A DNA stretch of 64,000 nucleotides, taken from NCBI GenBank assembly GCA_049509915.1, contig JBEKZL010000019.1:13007-77006 (forward strand), in the 5' to 3' direction. Of the stretch, positions 1 through 7,947 are shown in pieces; the first letter of the stretch is position 1; each line of letters starts with the position of its first letter. Under the pieces are notes generated by a model. The model did no database searches, was not told the origin of the DNA, and saw nothing but the letters and a program-made list of their open reading frames with translations. This DNA is from JBEKYD01 sp049509915. Its GTDB lineage: Bacteria; Acidobacteriota; Terriglobia; Bryobacterales; Bryobacteraceae. The translations under genes and the position numbers were made by a program.

Positions 1-2
1 GC

Positions 3-1394
3 CCCAGGCCCTGCCTTACCGGAGCCATCCTGATGGTTTCCGACGTTACCGCCATCGCTTTCGCCATCGCCGCCGCGGTGCTTGTCCGGCTGGCGCTCAG
101 TGGCGAGTACGCTCCCAGCCTCTACTGGCGGCTGTGGCCGCTGTTGGGATTGTTTGCGGCGGCCTATGGCCTGTTCGGGCTCTATCCCGGTGTGGCCATG
201 AACCCCGTCATGGAACTGCGCACCGCCAGCTACGCCACCACCCTGGTATTCCTGGTGCTGGGCGCGCTGACTTTCCTGTTGCGCAATCCGGGTGCCTATT
301 CCCGGCTGGCGTTTTTCGGCGCGTGGCTGATGGCCCTGATAGCGGTGCCTCTGGCCCGTGCCATGGCGCGCACGCTCGCCGCCGACGAACCATGGTGGGG
401 ATACCGGGCGGTGATTTTGGGCGGCAGCGGAACCGGCGCGGAGGTGCTCGCCAAGCTCGTAAGCCAGCCGCAAATCGGCCTCCGTCCGGTGGCGATCTTC
501 GACGACGACCTGGCCCGCGGCACCCTCGTGCATGGCGTCCCCGTGCTCGGGCCGATCGAAGCCGCGCCCCGATTCGCCCAAGAATCGGGCGTTACCCGCG
601 CCGTGGTGGCCATGCCCGACGCCGACGCCGCCAAGCTGGTGGGTTTGCTGGATGAATACGCCCACACCTTCTCGCGCGTCTTCATAGTGCCGCACTTCCA
701 GGGGATTTCGGCCATCGGCATGGAAACCCGCGACGTGAGCCGGCTACTGGCGCTGGAACTGCGCAAGCACCTGCTCATGACCGGGCCGCGCCTCGTCAAG
801 CGGACCCTGGATGTGTTGATGTCGTCGCTTTTGCTGGTGGCAGGTGCGCCGCTGCTGGCCGCCATCGCCGCCGCTATCAAGCTGGAATCGCGCGGGCCGG
901 CGCTCTACCGGCAAAGCCGGGTCGGCCTGGGGAGCGGCAGCTTCCAGGTCTGGAAATTCCGCTCCATGCGGCCGGACGCCGACCAGGCGCTCAGCCGCTG
1001 CCTGGAGGAGAATCCCCAATTGCGCGAAGAGTGGGAGCACGACCACAAGCTGAAGAACGATCCGCGCATCACCCGCGTCGGCCGCTTCCTGCGCAAGACC
1101 AGCCTGGACGAACTGCCCCAGTTGTTCAACGTGCTGCGCGGCGAGATGAGCCTGGTCGGACCGCGCCCCATCGTGAGCGGCGAGATTCAAAGATACGGTA
1201 GATCGTTTACTCTCTATCGCCAGGTGATTCCCGGCCTGACTGGGCTATGGCAGGTTTCCGGCCGCAACCTGACCTCCTATCGGGAGCGGGTTGAGCTGGA
1301 CGACTATTACGTGCGCAACTGGTCGCCCTGGCTGGATGTGTATCTGCTGGCGCGAACCGTGAAAGTGGTGATAACGGGCTATGGCGCATTCTAA
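3..1394 (+). CDS. wbaP: Undecaprenyl-phosphate sugar phosphotransferase, WbaP-like (5' end outside window)
   Basis: This is the initiating membrane enzyme of exopolysaccharide or O-antigen synthesis; the family moves a hexose-1-phosphate from a UDP-sugar to undecaprenyl phosphate. The N-terminal third has several hydrophobic segments. A Rossmann-like middle domain follows, with the glycine motif GGSGTGAEVLAKL. The C-terminal bacterial sugar-transferase domain starts near KRTLDVLMSSLLLV and contains GPALYRQSRVGLG, VWKFRSMRPDAD and DELPQLFNVLRGEMSLVGPR. The frame is open to the left edge without a stop and the first ATG (33) lies inside a hydrophobic stretch, so the true start is probably upstream. 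Downstream genes on the same strand fit an exopolysaccharide locus. The sugar (galactose or glucose) cannot be decided from sequence. Confidence 0.85.
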   Translation, partial: PRPCLTGAILMVSDVTAIAFAIAAAVLVRLALSGEYAPSLYWRLWPLLGLFAAAYGLFGLYPGVAMNPVMELRTASYATTLVFLVLGALTFLLRNPGAYSRLAFFGAWLMALIAVPLARAMARTLAADEPWWGYRAVILGGSGTGAEVLAKLVSQPQIGLRPVAIFDDDLARGTLVHGVPVLGPIEAAPRFAQESGVTRAVVAMPDADAAKLVGLLDEYAHTFSRVFIVPHFQGISAIGMETRDVSRLLALELRKHLLMTGPRLVKRTLDVLMSSLLLVAGAPLLAAIAAAIKLESRGPALYRQSRVGLGSGSFQVWKFRSMRPDADQALSRCLEENPQLREEWEHDHKLKNDPRITRVGRFLRKTSLDELPQLFNVLRGEMSLVGPRPIVSGEIQRYGRSFTLYRQVIPGLTGLWQVSGRNLTSYRERVELDDYYVRNWSPWLDVYLLARTVKVVITGYGAF

Positions 1395-1448
1395 GGAATC
1401 GTTCGGTAATAACTGTGTTAGCCGCTCCCCTGTGCGCCCGGGCGCGAG

Positions 1449-1475
1449 TCCGAGCCGCGACCGTCAGGGAGCGGT
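1449..1475 (+). repeat. 27-nt interspersed repeat, copy 1
   Basis: This 27-nt segment differs at one position from the segment at 34681-34707, and a rearranged relative lies at 54469-54497. It ends 25 nt before the ATG at 1501. The core reads CGAGCCGCGACCGT followed by AGGGAGCGGT. A nearby CCGCTCCC at about 1422 could pair with its GGGAGCGG. Confidence 0.6.
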
Positions 1476-1500
1476 TGGCCGTGATTGGAGTGGCTATCTT

Positions 1501-2757
1501 ATGAAAGACCCAAAACATCTGGCCCGCATGGCCTTTCTGCTCCTGGCCATCGCCCCCGCCGCCTTTTCCGCCGTGTATTACGTGGATAGCTACAACGGCC
1601 TGGACACCAACACCGGCCTGAACCCGTCGGCGGCGTGGATGACGCTGGGACGCGTGCGCCAGGCGCGGCTGTTCCCCGGCGATTACGTGCTGCTGGTCCG
1701 CGGCGGCATCTGGTACGAGCAGTTGATCGTGAACGCTTCCGGCAGTGATGGGGCGCCGGTCGCGTTTGCGGCCTACGGGCCCGGTACCGCCATGCCGGTG
1801 ATCGACGGCACCACCGTCAATGTACCGTTACAGAGCGCCCTGGTCACGGTATCCTCCCGCTCCTGGGTGACCATCGACGGCATCGAGATCCGCAACTCGG
1901 TGCGCGACGGCTTCATGGTTTACAACGGAGCCAATGTCACTTTGCGCAATTGCGCGGTTCACGGCCACCAGTTCAACGGTGTGATCGTTTTCGATTCGAG
2001 CAACGTCACGGTGGCGAACTGCGAACTCTACGGCAACAGCCTGAACCCCGCGGCGAGTTACGCGGGCATCTCGATCGACGGCGACAATAATACTCCGGCG
2101 GGATTTAGAATTTTGGGCAATCGCATCCACGATAACGTGGGCGGCCAGGGCTGGAACGGCGCCAACGGTATTTGCCTCGGCCACACCGGCAGCAACATAC
2201 CCACGATTTCGGAGGTCGAGATTCGCGGTAACCAGATCTACAACAACGGTAACCCCTCCCAGAATCAGGCCGGACGCGGCATTTCGGGCAGCTTCAACGG
2301 CGACGTCACCATCGCGGATAACACCGTGTACCGCAATGCCTCGGCCGGCATTTACCTGGGGGACGTAGGGCTCAGTCCCGTTATCGACATCGCCCAAAAC
2401 GTCTTTTACGATAACGCCCTGCGCCAATTCGGCGGCTACACTACCGCCAGCGCCACGGCCAGCCAGAACCTGCTGCTGGTGGACGATCCCACCATCACCG
2501 CCATGGGCGCGGAAATCGGCGGCCTGGGACCGTGGACCATCGAGCAAAACACTTTCGTCTATACCACCAACACCACCGATCCTTACCGCGGCTTCATCCG
2601 CATCAACAACCCGGAGCAGGACGCCCTTCTGATCTCCAACTTCAACACGTTTTTTTCCGCCGGCCCCAACCGCTGGATCGATTCGGGCGACGTGGTTCTG
2701 ACATTCGCGCAATGGCAGGCGGCGGGCTACGACGGCAATAGCGCCAATCCGAGATAA
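1501..2757 (+). CDS. Secreted right-handed parallel beta-helix repeat protein
   Basis: A 418-residue protein with a signal peptide (MKDPKHLARMAFLLLAIAPA, cut near AFSA). The opening of the mature protein, YYVDSYNGLDTNTGLNPSAAW, is typical of DUF1565/NosD-type beta-helix proteins. Asn/Gly-rich repeats such as NCAVHGHQFNGVIVFDSSNV and ILGNRIHDNVGGQGW form the helix rungs. Such folds bind or cleave polysaccharides (pectate lyase-like, epimerase-like), but no catalytic residues can be assigned. The frame opens earlier, at 1381, but ATG 1501 is chosen because it starts directly at the signal peptide and the repeat and wbaP stop lie upstream. It is followed five bases later by the deacetylase, so it probably belongs to the exopolysaccharide operon. 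Confidence 0.8.
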   Translation: MKDPKHLARMAFLLLAIAPAAFSAVYYVDSYNGLDTNTGLNPSAAWMTLGRVRQARLFPGDYVLLVRGGIWYEQLIVNASGSDGAPVAFAAYGPGTAMPVIDGTTVNVPLQSALVTVSSRSWVTIDGIEIRNSVRDGFMVYNGANVTLRNCAVHGHQFNGVIVFDSSNVTVANCELYGNSLNPAASYAGISIDGDNNTPAGFRILGNRIHDNVGGQGWNGANGICLGHTGSNIPTISEVEIRGNQIYNNGNPSQNQAGRGISGSFNGDVTIADNTVYRNASAGIYLGDVGLSPVIDIAQNVFYDNALRQFGGYTTASATASQNLLLVDDPTITAMGAEIGGLGPWTIEQNTFVYTTNTTDPYRGFIRINNPEQDALLISNFNTFFSAGPNRWIDSGDVVLTFAQWQAAGYDGNSANPR

Positions 2758-2762
2758 CCGTG

Positions 2763-3683
2763 ATGCATTCCATCGCTACTCGCACTCTCCCGCTCGCCAA
2801 ACCGGTGTTCACCGTGAGTCTCGATTTCGAGTTGCTGTGGGGCACTCGGGACCGGCCCTATAACGAGGCGTTCGAATCGCTCTGCGCCATTGAACGGGAG
2901 AAGGTTTTCGACCGTTTGCTTGGCCTGCTGGCCGACAATCGCATCAGCGCCACCTGGGCTGTGGTCGGCAAACTGTTCTTGCAGGATGGCGGCCGCGACC
3001 CGCTGCTTCATGCGGCCGACCTGGTGGAAAGAATCCGCCGCTGTCCGGTGCCGCAGGAGATCGGTTCCCACACCCTCACCCACGCCGAGATGGGAAAGAT
3101 CTCCCGCCGGGAAGCCAAAGCCGAACTGGAAGGCTGGGCGAGGCTGGCGCGGCTCGCCGGGTTGGAATATCAGTCGATTGTTTTCCCCCGGAACTGCCCC
3201 GGCCATGCGGACGTGGTTCGCGAGAGCGGCTTCCGTTGTTTCCGCGGACAGGAGCGCACCTGGTACGCCGCTCGCCGGCGTCCGCTGCGGCGGTTTGGGC
3301 ACCTGCTGGACATCGTCACCGCCCACACCCCTCAAACCGTGCTCCCGCAGCTCGAAGACGGGCTGTGGAACATACCGGGGTCAATGCTGTACACGCCCGC
3401 GTTCGGAGTGCGCCGTTTCCTGCCGGTTTGGCTGCGTGTGTTGCGCGCTAACCGCGGCCTGGACCGCGCCATCGGCCGTGGCGAGGTCTTCCACCTGTGG
3501 TTCCATCCCACCGACCTGACGCGCCGGACCGATGCCATGCTCGACGGCTTACGCCGGATCTTCGAGCGCGCCGGCCGGTTGCGCGACGCCGGAGCGCTGG
3601 ACATTCTTCCCATGCGCGCGCTCTTACCGCCAGACTTGGAAACCCCTCGAGAGGAGGTCGTTCATGACGCCGCTCACCGTTGA
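2763..3683 (+). CDS. Polysaccharide deacetylase (NodB-homology) family protein
   Basis: A 306-residue member of the carbohydrate esterase 4-like group that removes acyl groups from surface or secreted polysaccharides. Near the N-terminus FTVSLDFELLWG carries the first conserved acidic motif in the variant form of long-chain deacetylases. The metal-binding motif is IGSHTLTHAEMG (His-x3-His). The later FPRNCPGHADVVRESGF and VFHLWFHPTDL match the later conserved blocks. A GTG lies directly before the ATG at 2763; the ATG is preferred. The 3' end overlaps the next gene by 20 bp, which implies translational coupling. No signal peptide is visible, so it may act on lipid-linked or cytoplasmic-face intermediates. 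Confidence 0.8.
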   Translation: MHSIATRTLPLAKPVFTVSLDFELLWGTRDRPYNEAFESLCAIEREKVFDRLLGLLADNRISATWAVVGKLFLQDGGRDPLLHAADLVERIRRCPVPQEIGSHTLTHAEMGKISRREAKAELEGWARLARLAGLEYQSIVFPRNCPGHADVVRESGFRCFRGQERTWYAARRRPLRRFGHLLDIVTAHTPQTVLPQLEDGLWNIPGSMLYTPAFGVRRFLPVWLRVLRANRGLDRAIGRGEVFHLWFHPTDLTRRTDAMLDGLRRIFERAGRLRDAGALDILPMRALLPPDLETPREEVVHDAAHR

Positions 3684-4407
3684 GAGCTCTGTGGGGCAGG
3701 TCGAAAACCCGCCGGCCACTGGTCAATCGGTCCAAGCTCCTACCAGTTCGGAAGTTCCGGGACCCGTCTCGGCGCCCGCTCGCGGTTGTGATGCGGCGCC
3801 AGTCTCTTTGGCCGCCCGGCTGTCCCATTTCGATCTGGAGGCGCGCGAGGTCCTGGGCTATGCCACCGACCTTGCCGCCGATCTCGCCGCGCGCCATCGG
3901 GCGGGCGTGCCGCACGGCGCCATCGGGCCGGATACCGTGCTCCTGGCCGGCGGCTCCGCGCGTCTTCAGGATCCGCCATCGCCAGGCGTTTCCGCGGCCA
4001 GGGATGCCCTGCAGTTCGCCGCCTTGCTCCGGGTAATGGCGCGCGCCTGCGCCGCGCCGGAACGTGCCGATCTCGGAGCCGCCCTCGGGGCGCTCTGCGG
4101 GCGCTATCTCAACCCGGAGGCCGGGGCCGGCTGGCAATCTTTCAGGAAGCTGCTGCTGGCGCTCAAGGTTCTGCGCGTGAACTATCGGAACCGTCAGTCG
4201 GCAGCCGTGGCGCGGCCGGCGGAGATCGTCCCCGGCGCCGATACGGCCGACTCGCGGCCCGCGCTCGAACCTTCCAAGTCCAGCCGCCGTAAGATCCGGA
4301 TTTTGATCCGCGCCGTGCCTTCCGCTACCCACCTGATTCCCGATCGACAGCCGGAGCCGCGCCCGTCTCTCTGGCGAAAACTTCGCTTTCTATTCCTCGG
4401 GCGATGA
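3664..4407 (+). CDS. Degenerate Ser/Thr-kinase C-lobe-like protein (pseudokinase remnant)
   Basis: A 247-residue protein. Residues about 60-105 follow the layout of a bacterial Ser/Thr kinase C-lobe: helix LGYATDLAADLAARHRAG, then PHGAIGPDTVLL where kinases have HRDxKPxNILL, then LQDPP where kinases have DFG. Residues about 135-165 (LGALCGRYLNPEAGAGW, SFRKLLLAL) resemble the final helices that carry the kinase arginine. Catalytic Asp, Lys, Asn and the DFG are all replaced and there is no N-lobe or P-loop. The start is ATG 3664, preceded by GAGGAGGTC, inside the deacetylase 3' end. Function unknown; a scaffold or regulatory role in exopolysaccharide export is inference. The C-terminal 80 residues are basic and proline-rich. 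Confidence 0.5.
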   Translation: MTPLTVESSVGQVENPPATGQSVQAPTSSEVPGPVSAPARGCDAAPVSLAARLSHFDLEAREVLGYATDLAADLAARHRAGVPHGAIGPDTVLLAGGSARLQDPPSPGVSAARDALQFAALLRVMARACAAPERADLGAALGALCGRYLNPEAGAGWQSFRKLLLALKVLRVNYRNRQSAAVARPAEIVPGADTADSRPALEPSKSSRRKIRILIRAVPSATHLIPDRQPEPRPSLWRKLRFLFLGR

Positions 4408-4434
4408 CAAGAATCGGAGACACAACGAACACTC

Positions 4435-5955
4435 ATGCGTACCTATGCCGCCGTCGAGCCACCGAAGCACCTGATACAGATTGAAGGCGTCGCGCCGCCT
4501 CCCGCCCGCGCACCGGTCTCGCCAGCCGGATCCAATCTGGCGGCGTTTTGGGAGAATCGCGGCCTCCGCGTCTGCCGAAGGGATGGGGTATTCTGGGGCG
4601 AATACAAAGGCGGATTCTTCTCGAGCCTGCCCTTTCACCTGCACCTCGACGCCACTGGCGAGCAGGTGCGCTCCGCGCTGCGCGCTACCGGGGCGCGCGG
4701 CTTGCGTTTCCCCTCCGCCAATCAGCCCGGGATGGCGAGCGGCATCTACGTGTGCCGTCCCTCGGCTTACACCCTCCAGTCGATTTCGCGCAAACAGCGC
4801 GGCCACGTCACTCACGGAATGGAGGCTTGCCAGTTCCGCTCCGTCGACCCGGATGAACTGCTGCGGGAAGGCATGACGCTCAACCGCGATACGCTAGACC
4901 GCCAGCAGCGCCGCGACGCCCGTTTTCTGGACCCGGCGCGATGGGCCGGTTTTGTGGACGCGGTGCGGCGCTCTCCCGGCGTCGCCGTGCATGGCGCTTA
5001 TATTGGCGGACGCCTGGCCGCTTACATGGTGGGCTGCCGCGACGGCGGCTGGCTGCACCTGATGTTCAAGATGTCCCGCGCCGCCGACCTGGACTCCTAT
5101 CCGAATCACGCCCTCGACTATTGGGTGCTGTCCCAGGCCGCCGGCGATGCGGAAATCGAGTTTGTGGGCAACGGCTTTGCCTCGCTCACACCAAATGAAG
5201 GTTTGGACCGCTATAAGCGCCAGATGGGCTACCAGCTGCAGCCCCACAATCTCTGCCTGCACCTGGCTCCGGCGGCAGCGCCGTGGCTCGCCAACCGGCT
5301 GACCGTATCGATGGCGCGGGCGGCCGCTTCCCGCCTGCCCAACCGCCCCGGCCTGGCCTACGCCGCGGCTATCCTGGAAGGCGTGCGCCAGACCCGGACG
5401 AAGCCGCCCGTAGACCCGGCCCAAACGGGCTCGGACGACATGTGCCAGCAGGAAGAGGCCACCGGCTTCTCGCGCATCCTCCGTCCCGCCGCCGCCTTCC
5501 CCCTGTTGCGCGCCTGGCAAACCCTGCGCAAGGGCGGCCTGCCGTACATGTGGCGGCGCGGCGCGGATTATCTTCGCCGCAAAATGCGCCGGCGTTCGGC
5601 CGGCCCGGCGACGGTGCGTCCGCTGTCGCCCGACGAAGTGCTCAACCTCCAGCCCGGCGATTGGGTGCAGGTGAAAACGATGGAGGAGATTCGCGCCACC
5701 CTCGACGCCCGCGGCAAGAACCGCGGCCTGTTGTTTACCGACGATATGCGCGGCTTCGCCGGCCGGCGCTTCCGCGTCTTCAAGCGGGTCGAGAGCATCT
5801 TCCTCGAAGAGTCCAAACAGCGCCGCACACTCAAGAACACCGTGCTCCTCGAAACCGCGTACTGCCCCGGCATCACCTTCCGCTGCGACCGCTCCTGCTT
5901 TCTGTTCTGGAAGGAAGCGTGGCTCAGAAAAACCCCTCCGGAGGGAACCGAATGA
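4435..5955 (+). CDS. GNAT/FemAB-like acyltransferase fused to a conserved C-terminal domain
   Basis: A 506-residue protein in two parts. Residues about 40-290 resemble a GNAT/FemAB-type acyltransferase: LNRDTLDRQQRRDARFLD, VHGAYIGGRLAAYMVG, DSYPNHALDYWVL and FVGNGFASLTPNEGLDRYK, the last typical of acyltransferases in polysaccharide clusters. Residues about 400-500 form a second module with LQPGDWVQVKTMEEI, RFRVFKRVESIF, TVLLETAYCPGITFRC and FLFWKEAWL, which I recognise as a small domain that also occurs alone near acyltransferase and exopolysaccharide genes. It holds three cysteines near its end. It is last in the wbaP-beta-helix-deacetylase-pseudokinase series, so modification of the polymer or its lipid carrier is likely. 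Substrate unknown. Confidence 0.6.
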   Translation: MRTYAAVEPPKHLIQIEGVAPPPARAPVSPAGSNLAAFWENRGLRVCRRDGVFWGEYKGGFFSSLPFHLHLDATGEQVRSALRATGARGLRFPSANQPGMASGIYVCRPSAYTLQSISRKQRGHVTHGMEACQFRSVDPDELLREGMTLNRDTLDRQQRRDARFLDPARWAGFVDAVRRSPGVAVHGAYIGGRLAAYMVGCRDGGWLHLMFKMSRAADLDSYPNHALDYWVLSQAAGDAEIEFVGNGFASLTPNEGLDRYKRQMGYQLQPHNLCLHLAPAAAPWLANRLTVSMARAAASRLPNRPGLAYAAAILEGVRQTRTKPPVDPAQTGSDDMCQQEEATGFSRILRPAAAFPLLRAWQTLRKGGLPYMWRRGADYLRRKMRRRSAGPATVRPLSPDEVLNLQPGDWVQVKTMEEIRATLDARGKNRGLLFTDDMRGFAGRRFRVFKRVESIFLEESKQRRTLKNTVLLETAYCPGITFRCDRSCFLFWKEAWLRKTPPEGTE

Positions 5956-5999
5956 AGCGTCGGTTCAATCGCTGACACCCGGCTTTCGTGCGCTGGCGC

Positions 6000-6629
6000 T
6001 TTCGCCCGCAGCGCCGAGAGTGCAGTACATTAAGCGGCTCCGCCTACGCCAACGCGGCCTGCAACTACAATTTCAAACCGGGCGAGAGCGGCAAGCTGGC
6101 GCTGGAATTCTGGATCACGCCTTTTGACTACTCGCCGTGCGACGGCTCTCAAAGCGCGGTGGAATCCGTTTTCACCGAGGACGACGGGCATCCTTTAAGC
6201 AACGTCACGGTTGCGCGATGCCTGGACGCATTGGGATACACACGGCAAGCGACCAGCAAATCGAGCTGGGCGGCTATATCCTCAAGGTGGCCTTGCCCCG
6301 CAATCGCCGCACGCCCGGCCGCATGGCCGACGTGAGGGGCTACGGGTCTTCGTGACCACGGGCCCTGACGAATACCTGCGCACTGGCGACAATCTGCAGG
6401 TCACATTTGCGCTCAACACACGCGGGCAGCCGATCACCGGCATCGCCCGGCAAAGAGAACGGCCACTTCGGCCACTTCGAAAATGGCAAATGGGTAGTCA
6501 AGCGCTATCTGGCCGGCGACGATTCCGTGCTGCGCCACGGTCGCAGATATGGGCCAATCCGGAAGTGGAGTGCTTCTCTCGGCGCCCAACCGCTGCATTC
6601 AGCGGGTAAAGCTCTACCGATATCGATAA
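6000..6629 (+). pseudogene. Frameshifted DUF5597-type beta-galactosidase C-terminal remnant
   Basis: Coding fragments of one protein are spread over three forward frames. Frame 2 carries QIELGGYILKVALPRNRRT, frame 1 carries VFVTTGPDEYLRTGDNLQVTF, frame 2 resumes with FENGKWVVKRYLAGDDSVL, and frame 3 ends with SAPNRCIQRVKLYRYR and a TAA at 6627-6629. This order (GPDEYL, then a GxW-x-RRLNGDD-like block, then RVxLYRY at the C-terminus) is what the C-terminal DUF5597 region of GH35/42-like glycosidases shows. At least three indels are needed and the catalytic N-terminal domain is absent, so it is a decayed gene, not a sequencing slip. Confidence 0.5.
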
Positions 6630-6676
6630 TTCGAAATGCCCGCAAAGCGGCGTGGCGACGATTATGCGAGCTGAGT

Positions 6677-6694
6677 CACCATATTATACTGGTG
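6677..6694. promoter_or_regulatory. Palindrome with -10-like core upstream of the DUF362 gene
   Basis: CACCA (6677-6681) and TGGTG (6690-6694) are inverted repeats around TATTATAC, which offers a -10-like TATACT at 6685-6690. The next start codon is at 6724. An operator over a promoter is plausible but unproven. Confidence 0.35.
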
Positions 6695-6723
6695 TTTGCC
6701 AAGAGTGAGGGCATTTCGCCGTT

Positions 6724-7938
6724 ATGCGCAACGCGATATCACGCCGTGAAATGCTTGCCAGCCTCGGCGCGGCCGGCGTGCTCCTTCCGAAAACCGTCTC
6801 CGCCATTACCGCGCCCGTCGCGCCGGTGGCAGTCGCACGCTGTAAGACGTACGAACCTTCGGAGTTGACGCCGATCCTCGACGGCATGTTCGACAAGCTG
6901 GGAGGTCTTGGTCGCCTGGTTCAAGGCAAGACCGTGGCCATCAAACTGAACTTCAACGGCGGGCCGACCGTACGGCTCGGGCACCTGCCGTTGGGAGACA
7001 CGCACTGGCCCCACCCGAACCTGCTCGCCGCCACCATGCACCTGATGGCGCGGGCGGGCGCGCGTCGTATCCGCCTGGTAGAGGGGGCGGCCGCGCCGCG
7101 AACGGATCCCTTCGAAGAACATATGATGGACGCCAACTGGGATCCCCGGCTGTTCCTCCGCGCTGCGCCCCGCGTCGAATTCGAGAACACCAACTACACC
7201 AACGCCTTCAAGAAGTTCGCGCGTCTTTCCGTGCCGGCCGGAGGGCTCCTGTTTCCCGCCTACGATGTGAACCACTCTTACGTGGACTGCGACGTCTTCG
7301 TCAGCATCGCGAAATACAAAGACCACCCCACGACGGGCGTCAGCACGGTCATGAAGAACCTGTTCGGCCTGACTCCCTTGACAGCCTACGGCAACGGCGC
7401 CGGCAAGTGGGAAGACAACGACCTGGTTTATGGCGACGATCGCATCGAGATCCTGCACCGCGGAGCGCGCCAGCCCGCTAAGGGCGCGCTGCCCGAAATC
7501 GACCCCGCATCACCGCGCGACGATGGCTACCGCGTGCCCCGCATCATCGCCGACCTGAGCGCCGCCCGGCCGGTCCATTTGGCCATCATGGACGGGATCA
7601 AGACCATGGCCGGCGCGCAGACACCCGACCCCTGGTGTACGCCCGTGGAGCCGGGTGTGTTGATGGCCGGAACCAACGTGGTGAACACGGCCGCCGTCGC
7701 AATAGCCGCCATGAACTACGACCCGCGGGCGCCTAAGGGCACGGTACCCTTCGAGCGCTGCGACAACAAGTTGCTGCTGGCCGAACAACTCGGCGCGGGG
7801 TCGGCCGACCTGAGCCGCATCGAAGTGGCCGGACCGTCAATTCAGGAAGTGATGTTCGATTTCCGCGCGCTTCGCGAAAAGCGGCGCGTCCAAATCCCGA
7901 ACGGTCCTTTTGCGAGGCGAAGACCAAACACGAACTGA
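6724..7938 (+). CDS. Tat-exported DUF362 domain protein
   Basis: A 404-residue protein with a twin-arginine signal (ISRREMLASLGAAGVLL) and a DUF362 domain. Family blocks include GKTVAIKLNFNGGP, HPNLLAATMHLMARAGARRI, VSIAKYKDHPTTGVSTVMKN and IMDGIKTMAGAQTPDPW. DUF362 proteins are often annotated near iron-sulfur or cofactor proteins, but their reaction is unknown; no cysteine cluster for an Fe-S centre is visible here. Tat export suggests it folds or binds a cofactor before leaving the cytoplasm. The following gene starts ten bases downstream, so the two are probably co-transcribed. The start at 6724 coincides with the signal peptide. Confidence 0.75.
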   Translation: MRNAISRREMLASLGAAGVLLPKTVSAITAPVAPVAVARCKTYEPSELTPILDGMFDKLGGLGRLVQGKTVAIKLNFNGGPTVRLGHLPLGDTHWPHPNLLAATMHLMARAGARRIRLVEGAAAPRTDPFEEHMMDANWDPRLFLRAAPRVEFENTNYTNAFKKFARLSVPAGGLLFPAYDVNHSYVDCDVFVSIAKYKDHPTTGVSTVMKNLFGLTPLTAYGNGAGKWEDNDLVYGDDRIEILHRGARQPAKGALPEIDPASPRDDGYRVPRIIADLSAARPVHLAIMDGIKTMAGAQTPDPWCTPVEPGVLMAGTNVVNTAAVAIAAMNYDPRAPKGTVPFERCDNKLLLAEQLGAGSADLSRIEVAGPSIQEVMFDFRALREKRRVQIPNGPFARRRPNTN

Positions 7939-7947
7939 AGATCGGCG

